A DNA stretch of 64,000 nucleotides from Ashinkailepas kermadecensis (Eukaryota > Arthropoda > Thecostraca > Neolepadidae): positions 288,501 to 352,500 of the forward strand of contig JAOTOM010004743.1 in the NCBI GenBank assembly GCA_034440615.1, in the 5' to 3' direction. Positions 1 through 11,030 of the stretch are shown here, one piece after another. Position 1 is the first letter of the stretch. Each line of letters begins with the position of its first letter. Under the pieces are notes generated by a model. That model saw nothing but the letters and a program-made list of their open reading frames with translations, did not search any database and was not told the DNA's origin. Position numbers and translations under genes: made by a program.

Positions 1-1822
1 ACATACAACCGTTTGTACACATCAAGCGTGAGTGACCATTTGAAGTTGGGATAAACATACAACCGTTTGTACACATCAGGCGTGAGCGACCATTGGAAGT
101 TGGGATAAATATACAACCGTCTGTACACATCAAGCGTGAGTGACCATTGGAAGTTGGGATAAACATACAACCGTCTGTACACGTCCGGCGTGAGTGTCTA
201 TTGGAAGTTTGGATAAACATACAACCGTCTGTACACATCAGGCGTGAGTGACCATTGGAAGTTGGGATAAACATACAACCGTCTGTACACGTCAGGCGTG
301 AGTGACCATTGGAAGTTGTGATGAATATACAACCGTCTGTACACATCAAGCGTGAGTAACCATTTGAAGTTTGGATAAATATTCAACCGTCTGTACACAT
401 CAAGCGTGAGTGACCATTCGAAGTTGGGATAAACACACAACCGTTTGTACACATCAGGCGTGAGCGACCATTGGAAGTTTGGATAAATATACAACCGTCT
501 GTACACATCAGGCGTGAGTGACCATTGGAAGTTGGGATAAACCATCTGCACACATCAGGCGTGAGTGACCATTGTAAGTTGGGATAAACATACAACTGTC
601 TGCACACATCAGGTGTGAGTGACCATTGGAAGTTGGGATAAATATACAACCGTCTGTACACATCAAGCGTGAGTGACCATTGGAAGTTGGGATAAACGTA
701 CAACCGTCTGTACACGTCAGGCGTGAGTGACCATTGGAAGTTGGGATAAACATACAACCGTCTGTACACGTCAGGCGTGAGTGTCTATTGGAAGTTTGGA
801 TAAACATACAACCGTCTGCACACATCAGGCGTGAGTGACCATTGGAAGTTGGGATAAACATACAACCGTCTGTACACGTCAGGCGTGAGTGACCATTGGA
901 AGTTGTGATGAATATACAACCGTCTGTACACATCAAGCGTGAGTAACCATTTGAAGTTTGGATAAATATTCAACCGTCTGTACACATCAAGCGTGAGTGA
1001 CCATTCGAAGTTGGGATAAACACACAACCGTTTGTACACATCAGGCGTGAGCGACCATTGGAAGTTTGGATAAATATACAACCGTCTGTACACATCAGGC
1101 GTGAGTGACCATTGGAAGTTGGGATAAACCATCTGCACACATCAGGCGTGAGTGACCATTGTAAGTTGGGATAAACATACAACTGTCTGCACACATCAGG
1201 TGTGAGTGACCATTGGAAGTTGGGATAAATATACAACCGTCTGTACACATCAAGCGTGAGTGACCATTGGAAGTTGGGATAAACATACAACCGTCTGTAC
1301 ACGTCAGGCGTGAGTGACCATTGGAAGTTGGGATAAACATACAACCGTCTGTACACGTCAGGCGTGAGTGTCTATTGGAAGTTTGGATAAACATACAACC
1401 GTCTGCACACATCAGGCGTGAGTGACCATTGGAAGTTGGGATAAACATACAACCGTCTGTACACGTCAGGCGTGAGTGACCATTGTAAGTTGGGATAAAT
1501 ATACAAACGTCTGTACACATCAAGCGTGAGTGACCATTGGAAGTTGGGATAAATATTCAACCGTCTGTACACATCAAGCGTGAGTGACCATTCGAAGTTG
1601 GGATAAACATACAACCGTTTGTACACATCAGGCGTGAGCGACCATTGGAAGTTGGGATAAATATACCACCGTCTGTACGCATCAGGCGTGAGTGACCATT
1701 GGAAGTTGGGATAAACATACAACCGTTTGCACACATCAGGCGTGAGTGACCATTGGAAGTTGGAATAAACCGTCTGCACACATCAGGCGTGAGTGACCAT
1801 TGGAAGTTGGGATAAACATAGG
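1..1822. repeat. 54-bp minisatellite with 587-bp higher-order repeat
   Basis: Tandem array of a 54-bp monomer carrying the core GACCATTGGAAGTTGGGATA. Eleven monomers, one of them shortened to 47 bp by a 7-bp deletion, form a higher-order unit of 587 bp: the same variants recur at 198, 785 and 1372. The third higher-order copy has an internal deletion and decays near 1822. Because 54 is a multiple of three, several frames stay open through the array and give false ORFs rich in Tyr, Asn and Trp. The left edge is outside the window. Confidence 0.95.
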
Positions 1823-1936
1823 TACAGATTTCGAGTTGCATTTCATAGCACGCAGCATCCAATACTCAGGTTGTACTCAGGTTGTGTTTTCCAGTTGCTT
1901 AGAATCATTCGATTTTACACATGGGTTTAACATTTA

Positions 1937-2175
1937 ATACTGCAGCAAGGTGGAAATCGGCAATCCGGGGCAGGATTCAGCAACAAGGTGGAGAATGCAT
2001 GCCAATCAATACCGCAGCAAGGTTGAAATCTGGTGGTGGTCAGCAACAAGATGGAAAACACACCAATCAAAACTGCAACAAGGTGGAAAAAACACCAATC
2101 AAAACTGGAACAAGGTGGAGAACACACACCAATCAAAAATACAACAGGTGGAGAGCACACACCAATCAAAATTGA
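1937..2175. repeat. Degenerate ~33-bp tandem repeat
   Basis: Imperfect copies built on CAACAAGGTGGA followed by CACCAATCAAAA. Spacing varies and copies have diverged, so this looks like an old array. The open frames on both strands here are by-products. Confidence 0.75.
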
Positions 2176-2180
2176 ACACT

Positions 2181-5100
2181 AAAAATCCATTTAAACCGTG
2201 AGCTTGCATCAAGAAGTCCCTATCGGTGGATGGTTCCACAAAATGAGAGGGAGGCAATCAAAATGCTAATCACGGTAAACGTAGAGGTTTTACGAGCACA
2301 TGTTTTCACGATAGCTTAGATGGCTTTCACCATGCTTGCCCCACGGCATTATTCACCCATGGCAGTGGAAACGATCTCGGCTTTCAGCAACTGAACCCGC
2401 CTGTCGCAGCACCTATGATTGGTATTGTTATGATCGATTATCGGTATTATTGGTATTGTTATGGTATGCATCATTGGTATTGGTATTTATTAGTGGTGTT
2501 GTGGTGTTTATTATTGGTATTATTGGCATAGGTATTATGTATTATTGTTACGATATGTTGCTGCTCCAGTTAGACGAACGCCAAAGTCGTGCTGACATGA
2601 CACTTCACATCTTGCGTGTAGGAACCCATCACGGTGGTATAATTGGTGCTTCATCAATAGTGTTGACCGAACATTTTTGGACCTTTGCATCGGATGTAGA
2701 TCATATATGGATAGACCGCTATAGATCAGAACGCTAAGCGGGAGCATGTGACCACCTCCTACCTCCTCTCTCCTACCTCCTACCTCCTACCTCCTACCTC
2801 CTACCTCCTATCTCCATGGGCGGTGGCACCGCGGGAGACGGGAGACGGAGGACAAGTCCTCCAAACTTCGTAAGGTAACGTAACGTAGCGCTACGCAAAT
2901 GGCGCTGCATGGGAAGAATCGACCTAGAGGCTAGAACCCCCACCCCCTCCAACCAAAGCCGGTAGCAACGTCAATACCTATCTCGTGCTGCACCGACATG
3001 AAACGTGCATGCTGGCAACACGTTATTATGAGTCAATATATCCGACTTGCGCAGAGTAAGTCAGCTGGCTGTTGGGCCACGTGCGCGAGATTCCAGTGCC
3101 CTGGACAGTCGGTCTCAACTGAGGAGCCCGCAGTCATGGATCGCTGCTCATCCTGTGCCGTGGTGGTGCCGACCCGTCGATACGACGAGGAGAAATCCGC
3201 CCACTCTAGCAGACGTGACAGTGGGCATATGTCTCTTCATCATATGTCATGCACCGTTATATTTCATGGGTTATCAGCGGTGTAATGCCCATGCACAGGG
3301 AGAGCAGTGACTCTGCCTGCACAGTACGCACCGTCCGTCAATTTCGATGTTCCATGGACATTTTCCATGATTCCATGACACCCTGACGCCATGCCATTCC
3401 ATGTCCATTACATGACACCTTGGACATTTTCGTCTCTTGGGAATGCAGATGGTCTTCGCTAGTCTTGAACCACCAATGAATGATGCGCGTGGGATAGCAA
3501 TATGATACATAGCGGGATAGCGAATGTGTACTATCTCATACATTCGGATTGACTATGACCCATATATTTTCGTCGCCTCCTCCCCTCCCCCGACGCACAA
3601 ACACGCACCCAGGAAGGAAAGCCTGTTGGATTTAGGGCAATGGCAGGACTAGCATCTGTTTTCAGCGTTTTGTACGTGATGCGCAGGATCGAGAAGTGAC
3701 TTCGCTCGTGGAGACTTATGTTGATTGATCAGTTGGACTAGAGGGCGTTGAAATGCTGGTGATTACCTAGCGCCCGCATGCAAGCTTCAGTTGCACATCA
3801 TTTCTCTAATTCCATAATTTGTGCTCCTTGTGCTAGCCAGGTGGTCGTGGCTTTCGAGCTTAAGCTTTCCAAGCTGAGGTTAGATAATGCCCTAGGTGAA
3901 CGTGTTGCAGCCACAGAAGCATGACCCGAATAGCCAAAGCGGCAGTCCGTGCCGGCTTCGATGTTGGCGAATTTTCGGTAGCGGTGCAGCCAGCACGCTT
4001 AATAGCACCCGCATGGTTACTAATATATCGGACTCGGGTATTATTTCTGGTCGGATAAATGCAGACAAATTATCCCTGTCAGATCCACAGCCAATACTTT
4101 TCAGCCGCGACGTAGCCTGCTGGACCTTAAAGAGAGCATGAATACCCACAATTTCCATTTTACATTTTAGGCGATGTTCAGTGTTTTGTTTGTCGTTTGT
4201 CAGCAGCGCCTCACGGTGGGCGGCTCGATGCGCCAGCGTGAGCTGTGAGTGGCCTTCGCTTCTGTTTTTCTGACGACACTTGAGGATTTTGGGCGGCCCC
4301 TCGTGTTCCGTGGGCGTTCGAATGAACAAGCGAATACCTTGCGATTGGAGAACTGCCCACCCACCTCCCGCTGCACCCGCCGACTGGCAAGCATAGTCTG
4401 GGGAAGGCACGCTCCGTCGGACTGGAATGAATCCACGCCACGTCACCACTGCCCACGAGCCGGACCCGCCGCCATAAGGTTGTGTTTACGATGTGGATTG
4501 ATCGGCTGTTCGTGTTTGCAGGCTGTCACGGGCAGCACATGGCAATGCACACGCATTGCCATGTGCATTGCCATGTGTGCAGTGTCTGCTCGAATTCGAC
4601 GGTTAAAACATGGGAAGATATGGTACAAACGAGCAGCCACAGGCTTCGACTTTGTGGTTGAAACCACAGTTCCCCGAATACATGCAATGGATTGCATGCC
4701 TGTCGGATCGTGCTTCCGTGTAGTTCGTGCTTATATGAAACTCGCTGCTTCAGTTGTAGAGATGTATCAATGGCCTGTAGGCTTCCACCGTGTTCAGCTC
4801 CACGACTGGTCGTCCTGACATTCTAACAGGATGCAAAGCATTCAACAGCACAGCTTGTACATGAAGTGCCACTCGTGAGGTGCTCTCGGCTGAGACCACA
4901 GTGTTTTCCATTTAAAAAAGGTGAAAATCTGCGTCTGGCGAGTTAAAAGCTGGAAGGTATGTGGTGCTTCTGGATACAGTTTGTTAGCCTTCGAACACTG
5001 TAAATGTGTTCATTACCGGGAATTGTCGGCTTTCTTGTGTTTTATGCACTGCACCAGTGCATGACGAAGCGTTCGATAACGTTTCAAGTCCACTTCCACC

Positions 5101-5389
5101 AACGCATTTGTCACTCACAGGACAAGAGTGCCGGCTGCCGTCGATTGTGACCAATTATGGTCGTTAGTCGGCAGGCCGAGACAGATCGCAGTGTCGGCGT
5201 CACGGGGTGGAAAACGTGGCGCTGGAGCCAGTGCTGAACGCCCTAAAACACCACGTTGTTGCACCCCGAAAGCTGTGCGGCAATGCAACCCCGTCCGGCG
5301 CAGACGCCCAACCCCTGGGTGCTTCGCCGCCTGGTCGAAACCGCCGCGAAACCGCCGCAAAACCGCTGCGAAACCGCGGCAATACATAC
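2181..5389. other. Mostly unique sequence downstream of the last recognised exon
   Basis: Contains a short TACCTCC heptamer array (about 2755-2813), a TATTGGTATTG-rich patch (2420-2550) and a hairpin (4535-4566). At 5337-5378 there are 11-bp repeats of the AAACCGCCGCG type just inside the intron that follows the exon at 5390-5599. Minus-strand frames around 3890-4450 are open and include a candidate donor (ACC|GTGAGG near 4216), so a further 3' exon is possible, but no family is recognisable. I see no other supported gene. Confidence 0.5.
4535..4566. repeat. Perfect 13-bp inverted repeat, 6-nt loop
   Basis: The arms are GCACATGGCAATG and its exact reverse complement around CACACG. A second copy of the right arm follows immediately (CATTGCCATGTG at about 4566-4577), so the hairpin has two alternative 3' arms. 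Confidence 0.85.
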
Positions 5390-5599
5390 CGGTGGCGGTG
5401 GCGGCGGCGGTGGCGGTGGCTGCTGCTGCTGTTTCTGTTGCCGGCTGTCGGAGCGCGACTCGATGATGACCTCACGGTCGACCTGACCCAGCAGCCGACT
5501 CAGGTCGGGGCCCGGTTTGGCCGCACTGACTGGGCGCGACCGCTTCAAACCACTGGCCGTCGGCGAGATCTGGCGCGGCGGCGACACGCCCTGACGCTC
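5390..5599 (-). CDS. Putative exon E of the harmonin-like gene: disordered linker with Gln and Pro runs
   Basis: Minus-strand exon of 210 nt (70 codons), phase 0 at both ends. The acceptor CGTCCGCAG precedes codon GAG at 5599, and the donor CCG|GTATGT follows at 5390/5389. It encodes a basic, Ser/Pro-rich stretch, then a charged segment containing PDLSRLLGQVDREVIIES, then SRQQKQQQQ and ten prolines. The frame stays meaningful exactly to the donor, and phase 0 matches the end of the upstream exon at 17640. No domain is recognisable. The Pro run comes from a CCGCCA-type repeat. Assignment to the PDZ gene is inference from strand, phase and the absence of another gene. A next exon would lie below 5390 but was not identified. 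The acceptor has only a modest pyrimidine tract. Confidence 0.6.
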
Positions 5600-5611
5600 C
5601 TGCGGACGTGA

Positions 5612-6348
5612 CGGCACAGGTCACGTGGCTGACAGGTCACGGCACGCGTTGACTGACGTGGCGGGGTCACGGCACCTGTCAGCTGACGTGGCGTGGACAC
5701 GGCACCCGTCGGCTGACGTGGCGGGGACACGGCACCCGTAGGCTGACGTGGCGGGGACACGGCGCACGTCGGCTGACGTGGCGGGGTCACGGCACCCGTC
5801 GGCTGACGTGGCGGGGTCACGGCACCTATCGGCTGACGTGGCGGGGTCACGGCGCACGTCGGCTGACGTGGCGGGGTCACGGCACCCGTCGGCTGACGTG
5901 GCGGGGTCACGGCACGCGTTGACTGACGTGGCGGGGTCACGGCACCTGTCAGCTGACGTGGCGTGGACACGGCACCCGTCGGCTGACGTGGCGGGGACAC
6001 GGCACCTGTCAGCTGACGTGGCGGGGTCACGGCGCACGTCGGCTGACGTGACGGGGTCACGGCACCTGTCGGCTGACGTGGCGGGGACACGGCACCTGTC
6101 AGCTGACGTGGCAGGGTCACGGCACCCGTCGGCTGACGTGGCGGAGTCACGGCGCACGTCGGCTGACGTGGCGGGGTCACGGCACCTGTCAGCTGACGTG
6201 GCAGGGTCACGGCACCCGTCGGCTGACGTGGCGGAGTCACGGCGCACGTCGGCTGACGTGGCGGGGTCACGGCACCCGTCGGCTGACGTGGCGGGGTCAC
6301 GGCACCCGTCGGCTGACGTGGCGGGGTCACGGCACCTATCGGCTGACG
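5612..6348. repeat. 30-bp GC-rich minisatellite (about 24 copies)
   Basis: Monomer contains GGCTGACGTGGCGGGGTCAC followed by GGCACCCGTC. Variants differ mainly at ACCC/ACCT/GCAC and GGGG/GGGA. The period is a multiple of three, so long Arg/Ser/Ala- and Pro/Arg/Gln-rich false ORFs run through it on both strands. It starts about 13 bp upstream (in the gene's direction) of the exon at 5390-5599, within the preceding intron. Confidence 0.95.
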
Positions 6349-7090
6349 GCTCCCGCGCCGGCCGGAAGGGCCTATGGTGGGCGACAGCCACAGCAAACCC
6401 TGACCACGAGCGTGGCCATGTGACTAGTGGCGCCCTGCCGGCCTGCGGGTGGAATGTGGAATGTGGAATGTGGAATGTCGGCAACAGGAAGGGCTGCCCG
6501 GTGGTCCGCCCATCCACCGGACCACTGGAATCCGGTGGCTGGACGCAGCAGTGTTCCTGCGCCGTGACGGCCATGTCAATGTCAAACAGCCGTAGATTTG
6601 CCGGCTCCGCCGAATGGACACGGGCCAGAAACACTTGCGCTCTGAGCTCCGACATCTCGTTCTGAGGCACGATTTGTAGGGCTCGGTTTCCCAGGGGAAA
6701 CAAGAATTGACAGGACTCCTAACGGATGCCTGCGGGGGGGGGACTGGACAATCTTAGGTGGTGAACCAGCTCACAGCTCCTGGTGAGCTATTTGAAGGAA
6801 CGCAGTTATCAGCCGCATTGGCAACTTCTTGGACATTCCTACTGACAGCAACACGACTCTCATATATGTGGCTGAGATATCAGGTATAATTAAGACGGGC
6901 TCAGCTCTCCGATGGAGGACATAATGTTCTCCATTGGAGATATTTGGCACGTAGCTCTCGCAACAGCTTTTGCGCCAACTTCTACGTACGTCGAAGTTCA
7001 CGTTTTCCTCCAAAAAAACTTAACTCCCCGTTCAAACACTGCGGTTCAGTCGGCGTTCAAGGTCCGAGATCCCAAGTGTCCATCCACCCT
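6349..7090. other. Unique intronic sequence
   Basis: No supported gene. Contains a short GGAATGT heptamer repeat (about 6452-6479, four copies) and a G9 run near 6735. Confidence 0.5.
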
Positions 7091-7103
7091 CCTACAGTCC
7101 TGG

Positions 7104-7262
7104 CTGGTTATTGGTTTTTACGACGCGTCGACCGTTGAGTCATATAGCGTCGCCAATCTCTCACGCCGATTGGTCGCGGGCGAAGAGCAGCGACAGGTGA
7201 GACTCGAACCCACAATCTTTCGATTGTGAGACGAGCATCTTACCCCTAGACCACTCGTCCCC
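7104..7262 (-). mobile_element. tRNA-derived SINE, full-length-like copy, 13-bp TSD
   Basis: Minus-strand element with a tRNA-like head: a box A-like TGGTCTAGGGGTAAGATGC and a box B-like GGTTCGAGTCTC with a paired T-arm (GTGGG/CTCAC). The body is unrelated to tRNA, and the tail ends in AAAAACCAATAACCAG without poly(A). A perfect 13-bp target duplication, CCTACAGTCCTGG, flanks it at 7091-7103 and 7263-7275. The acceptor and anticodon stems do not pair, so this is not a working tRNA gene. The same body and tail occur at 19.25-19.44 kb. Confidence 0.88.
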
Positions 7263-7422
7263 CCTACAGTCCTGGTTGCGATATGCAACCCAGTAATTCG
7301 ACTGCATGAATTCACAGTAAGCATTCGACTGGAGTCGGTTTGACCACTTATCACAACATGGAACGTTCGGTAGATGATTGCAAAGCACTCCTAAAACGCC
7401 ACATACGTAGGCATCACCGGAG

Positions 7423-8162
7423 CACATGGGCACAACACAATCGGCACATCGCCGCTCCAACCACACCTACAACATCAAACCGACGCTAGGCACATGGACA
7501 CAACACAATCGGCACATCGCCGCTCCAACCACACCTACAACATCAAGCCGACGCTAGGCACATGGACACAACACAATCGGCACATCACCGCTCCAACCAC
7601 ACCTACAACATCAAGCCGACGCTAGGCACATGGACACAACACAATCGGCACATCGCCGCTCCAACCACACCTACAACATCAAACCGACGCTAGGCACATG
7701 GACACAACACAATCGGCACATCACCGCTCCAACCACACCTACAACATCAAGCCGACGCTCCAACCACATCGCCGCTCCAACCACACCTACAACATCAAGC
7801 CGACGCTCCAACCACATCGCCGCTCCAACCACACCTACAACATCAAACCGACGCTCCAACCACATCGCCGCTCCAACCACACCTACAACATCAAACCGAC
7901 GCTCCAACCACATCGCCGCTCCAACCACACCTACAACATCAAACCGACGCTAGGCACATGGACACAACACAATCGGCACATCGCCGCTCCAACCACACCT
8001 ACAACATCAAGCCGACGCTAGGCACATGGAACACATCGCCGCTCCAACCACACCTACAACATCAAGCCGACGCTAGGCACATGGAACACAACACAATCGG
8101 CACATCGCCGCTCCAACCACACCTACAACATCAAACCGACGCTAGGCACATGGAACACATCG
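7423..8162. repeat. 68-bp / 48-bp composite minisatellite
   Basis: A 68-bp unit carries CACATGGACACAACACAATC, then CACATCGCCGCTCCAACC and ACATCAAGCCGACGCT. In the middle (about 7754-7945) a shortened 48-bp form repeats, having lost the TAGGCACATGGACACAACAC part. Later units (8030-8160) carry other deletions. Open frames rich in Thr, Arg and Ser are artefacts. Confidence 0.93.
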
Positions 8163-8865
8163 AACTAAGCACACCGCCGAAAGGAAATCATCCTCACTGG
8201 ACTTAGAACTGGTTGAACAAAGCTAACACAGCCTCAACTAGAGGACGACCAATATACAACACCTCACTGCGACACCTGCAACACCCATTAAGCATTCGAC
8301 AGAACACCCGACTTGAGTCGGTTGGTGTTCTCTTGAATCATGGAGTTCCAGGGAACATAACAATGCGATCGTCCTGCAGATATTGCGCACTTGGTGATTG
8401 TTACACTGAGGAAGAACTTGGTCGGGAAAAACTTCGGGAATAATACCATGAGGACGAACTTAGTCAGGACGAACTTCGTGAACATTACCATGAGGACGCA
8501 CTTAGTCAGGACGGGAAGCATGCAATCAGGGAATTAATTAGTGTGGGAACTAATTGTGCCGCCAAGTTGTTATTAATTCCCATCATCATCAGCTCCTTTC
8601 CACGCGTTGATACCTGCCGCGGTTGGAACAACGGCTTAAAGGCTCCGCTGATCACTACAGTCCACTGGGATGTTGATCATGAATATGCACGCACATTTTA
8701 TAGACATCCAGGATTATGCAGTGCAGCGTTTCGGTCAAGCTTAAGGAAGATACCACTCAGGTAATTTGTTTGGTATGAGTGCCAGCTTTCATTGGTTCTC
8801 ATGTTCTGACTATGCTGAGCTTTAGAGGTTTTTATGGGGGTAGCTGTCCCCTCAAGGCTTGATTT
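8163..8865. other. Unique intronic sequence with one short duplication
   Basis: No supported gene. A roughly 40-bp motif built on ATTACCATGAGGACG and CTTAGTCAGGACG is imperfectly duplicated at about 8441-8514. Confidence 0.5.
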
Positions 8866-8975
8866 TTCCGTCCCCCTGATATCACAATCTGCCTCACCTT
8901 CTCCGCTCCCCCTGACATCACAATCTGCCTCACCTTCTCCGCTCCCCCTGACATCACAATCTACCTCACCTTCTC
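8866..8975. repeat. 36-bp tandem repeat, three copies
   Basis: Copies of CCCCCTGACATCACAATCTG followed by CCTCACCTTCTCCGCT. The first and last copies are slightly diverged. Confidence 0.88.
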
Positions 8976-8992
8976 CCTCCCGAATATTTTCA

Positions 8993-9034
8993 GAGGAAAG
9001 TTTGCATAGTCCTATGACTATGCAAACTTTCCTC
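8993..9034. repeat. Perfect 19-bp inverted repeat, 4-nt loop
   Basis: Left arm GAGGAAAGTTTGCATAGTC (8993-9011), spacer CTAT, right arm the exact reverse complement (9016-9034). It is followed at once by a direct duplication of CACCCTAAACAAGCAAAAT (9034-9077). Confidence 0.95.
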
Positions 9035-9077
9035 ACCCTAAACAAGCAAAATTATTCACCCTAAACAAGCAAAATAT

Positions 9078-10295
9078 TGTTAGCCAAAAGTATTGGTGAT
9101 TATGGTGAATGTACCACAGTGATTAATAAGTGATTATATAATCGTGACGTATCGATTCATTTTATCCAGAAACATACAAACTGAGGACAATATCTAGCCG
9201 TAGTGAGCAGCTTTGGGTTTGACACTTCAGTAGCGTAAGATACATCCCCAACACACGAAACGCTTCTTGTTTATTGTGATATAATGCATACTATTATTTC
9301 AGAGTATGGAGGCCTCTACTTTTAACAATGAATCTTCATCAATTTTTGTTCATGCCCTACGATACAAAACTTGGGATGAAGGTGCGTGCAGAACAGCGAC
9401 ACCCGACGAAGCTAACGGCTAAGGTCGAGGAAAATGAAGGCACGCCCCAACACGGGCCCTGCCGCTCGCGTGACCGCGTCAGTACGTCAGTGTCCATCCC
9501 TGCTGGCCGTCCTGCGCTGTAGTACTGAAGCGCAGGGCCGGCGGCCGACCTTCGAGCTGGTGTCCGCGCCGAGTGGCCTCGGAGTCACCTCGGGAGCGCC
9601 ACAAACGAATGTGGCACGAAAACCTGGCCCGGCGCGCCACGTGACGTGACGTGACGTGAGAACGGGAAACCGGACCATCCGCAGATTGGCTGGAAAATGA
9701 AGGTCACGCGACAGCCGCCACCCTGAAGAGCAACGGACGACGGAACTCCACTTTGATCAGGTGCTCAGGGCCGGCAGGGCGGCTCAGGCGATTGAGGTTG
9801 AAAAGAGCTCGAGCGCACGATATGCGTGGCAGGGCACGGACATGCACTTGGTGGATTCCAAGGGAAGAAGTGAATAATATTCCGCTCGTGTTTCCCTGTC
9901 CCGGGAACTTCCACCGCGCCAACGCGGCAATTCATTCGCCAATTACGGACGGTTAACTCGCAGGGCTCAGCGCCGGCTTCACTCCGGCCGGTGCCGGCTC
10001 CGAAACGACACCGACCACAACTCCAGCGACATCCGATGCAAGTGTTCCGCGCCGCGACACGGCTGGCCGGCGGCCGGCGGCCGGTGGGCGGCGCCGTCTC
10101 CGAACACAATGACGCCGATGCGGCGGAGCACGCCACCGCACTCCTGCCGTCCACGCATCAACACGCGCAGCTGGACGCGGCCAATTGACCGCTGGTGGAC
10201 CAGTGAAAACGGAACAGGCCGCGTCGGCCGCGGCAGACGGTGCGGCGCGTGCGCTGCGGCGAAAGTGAGCCGCGCCACGGAAGCCGGCCAACACG
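9078..10295. other. AT-rich then GC-rich unique sequence
   Basis: About 9080-9400 is AT-rich. About 9430-10290 is GC- and CpG-rich and holds long open frames on both strands without recognisable domains. It could contain an exon or a regulatory island, but nothing decides between these. A short GTGACGTGACGTGACGTGAG run lies near 9640-9660. Confidence 0.4.
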
Positions 10296-10445
10296 CCAGG
10301 CACCGCGCTGGGCACCGCGCTGGGCACCACGCTGGGCACCGCGCTGGGCACCACGCTGGGCACCGCGCTGGGCACCGCGCTGGGCACCGCGCTGGGCACC
10401 GCGCTGGGCACCGCGCTGGGCACCACGCTAGGCATCACGCTAGGC
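10296..10445. repeat. 12-bp minisatellite (about 12 copies)
   Basis: Unit GGGCACCGCGCT, with ACCACG variants and a diverged right end (CTAGGCATCACG). Confidence 0.93.
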
Positions 10446-10479
10446 ACCGATGTCGCAGCGACATACACGCTAGGCACCG

Positions 10480-10536
10480 AGTTAATTAGTTATTTGGGCT
10501 TTAGGGAGTCTCGACCAGATTTGATCATTCTCGAAC
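10480..10536 (-). mobile_element. SINE 3'-end fragment (truncated copy)
   Basis: On the minus strand this reads GAATGATCAAATCTGGTCGA, then GACTCCCTAAAGCCC, then AAATAACTAATTAAC. It matches the fragment at 46144-46203 and the 3' body and tail of the SINE copies at 7.1 and 19.3 kb (ATGAC, CAA, GGTCGA.GCG, TAAA, AACCAATAACC landmarks). It is inserted inside a minisatellite region, with only a weak 5-bp flanking repeat (ACCGA). Confidence 0.6.
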
Positions 10537-10625
10537 CGACGTCGCAGTGACGTACACGCTGGACGACGACGTCACAGTGACGTACACGCTGGGCACCGAC
10601 GTCACAGTGACGTACACACTAGTGC
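10536..10625. repeat. 30-bp tandem repeat, three copies
   Basis: Unit GACGTCACAGTGACGTACAC plus CTGGGCACC, sharing the CACGCTGGGCACC piece with the 12-bp array just upstream. The two arrays are probably one locus interrupted by the SINE fragment. Confidence 0.85.
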
Positions 10626-10689
10626 TAGCGAACGCGATGTACCGGTGGGAATGGTTGTGGGCTGGGGCCGATGAGTTGTGTCTTTTCAT

Positions 10690-11030
10690 ACGGCCTAGGT
10701 CAACTGGCACCGGGCGGCGGGCCACGTGTCACGTGCCATCGTTACCGTGACGAGCCGGACTGGACCGCCGCAGGGCAAGTCAGACGGCCTAGGTCAACTG
10801 GCACTGGGCGGCGGGTCACGTGTCACGTGCCATCGTTGCCGTGACGAGCCAGACTGGACCGCCGCAGGGCAAGTCAGACGGCCTAGGTCAACTGGCACTG
10901 GGCGGCGGGTCACGTGTCACGTGCCATCGTTGCCGTGACGAGCCGGACTGGACCGCCGCAGGGCAAGTCAGACGGCCTAGGTCAACTGGCACTTGGCGGC
11001 GAGCCACATGTCACGTGTCATGACTGCCAT
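10690..11030. repeat. 94-bp minisatellite, about 3.6 copies
   Basis: Identical landmarks recur at 10726, 10820 and 10914. The monomer contains GGTCAACTGGCACTGGGCGG, GTCACGTGTCACGTGCCATC and CGCCGCAGGGCAAGTCAGAC. Copies are over 90% alike by eye. The last is partial. Confidence 0.93.

Noticed and set aside
198..1862. Long Tyr/Asn/Trp- and Cys/Thr-rich minus-strand ORFs
   Set aside because: They only reflect the 54-bp period being a multiple of three. Several frames are open at once and no start, domain or splice context stands out.
3892..4449. Minus-strand ORF of 185 residues as the 3' end of the gene
   Set aside because: No recognisable domain and no phase-consistent acceptor. Kept only as a remark in the unique-sequence entry.
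5545..6703. 283-360-residue repetitive ORFs on both strands
   Set aside because: Products of the 30-bp minisatellite. The frames run through it equally on opposite strands.
7190..7262. A functional tRNA gene on the minus strand
   Set aside because: Boxes A and B and the T-arm are present, but the acceptor and anticodon stems do not pair, and the sequence is the head of a repeated SINE flanked by target duplications.
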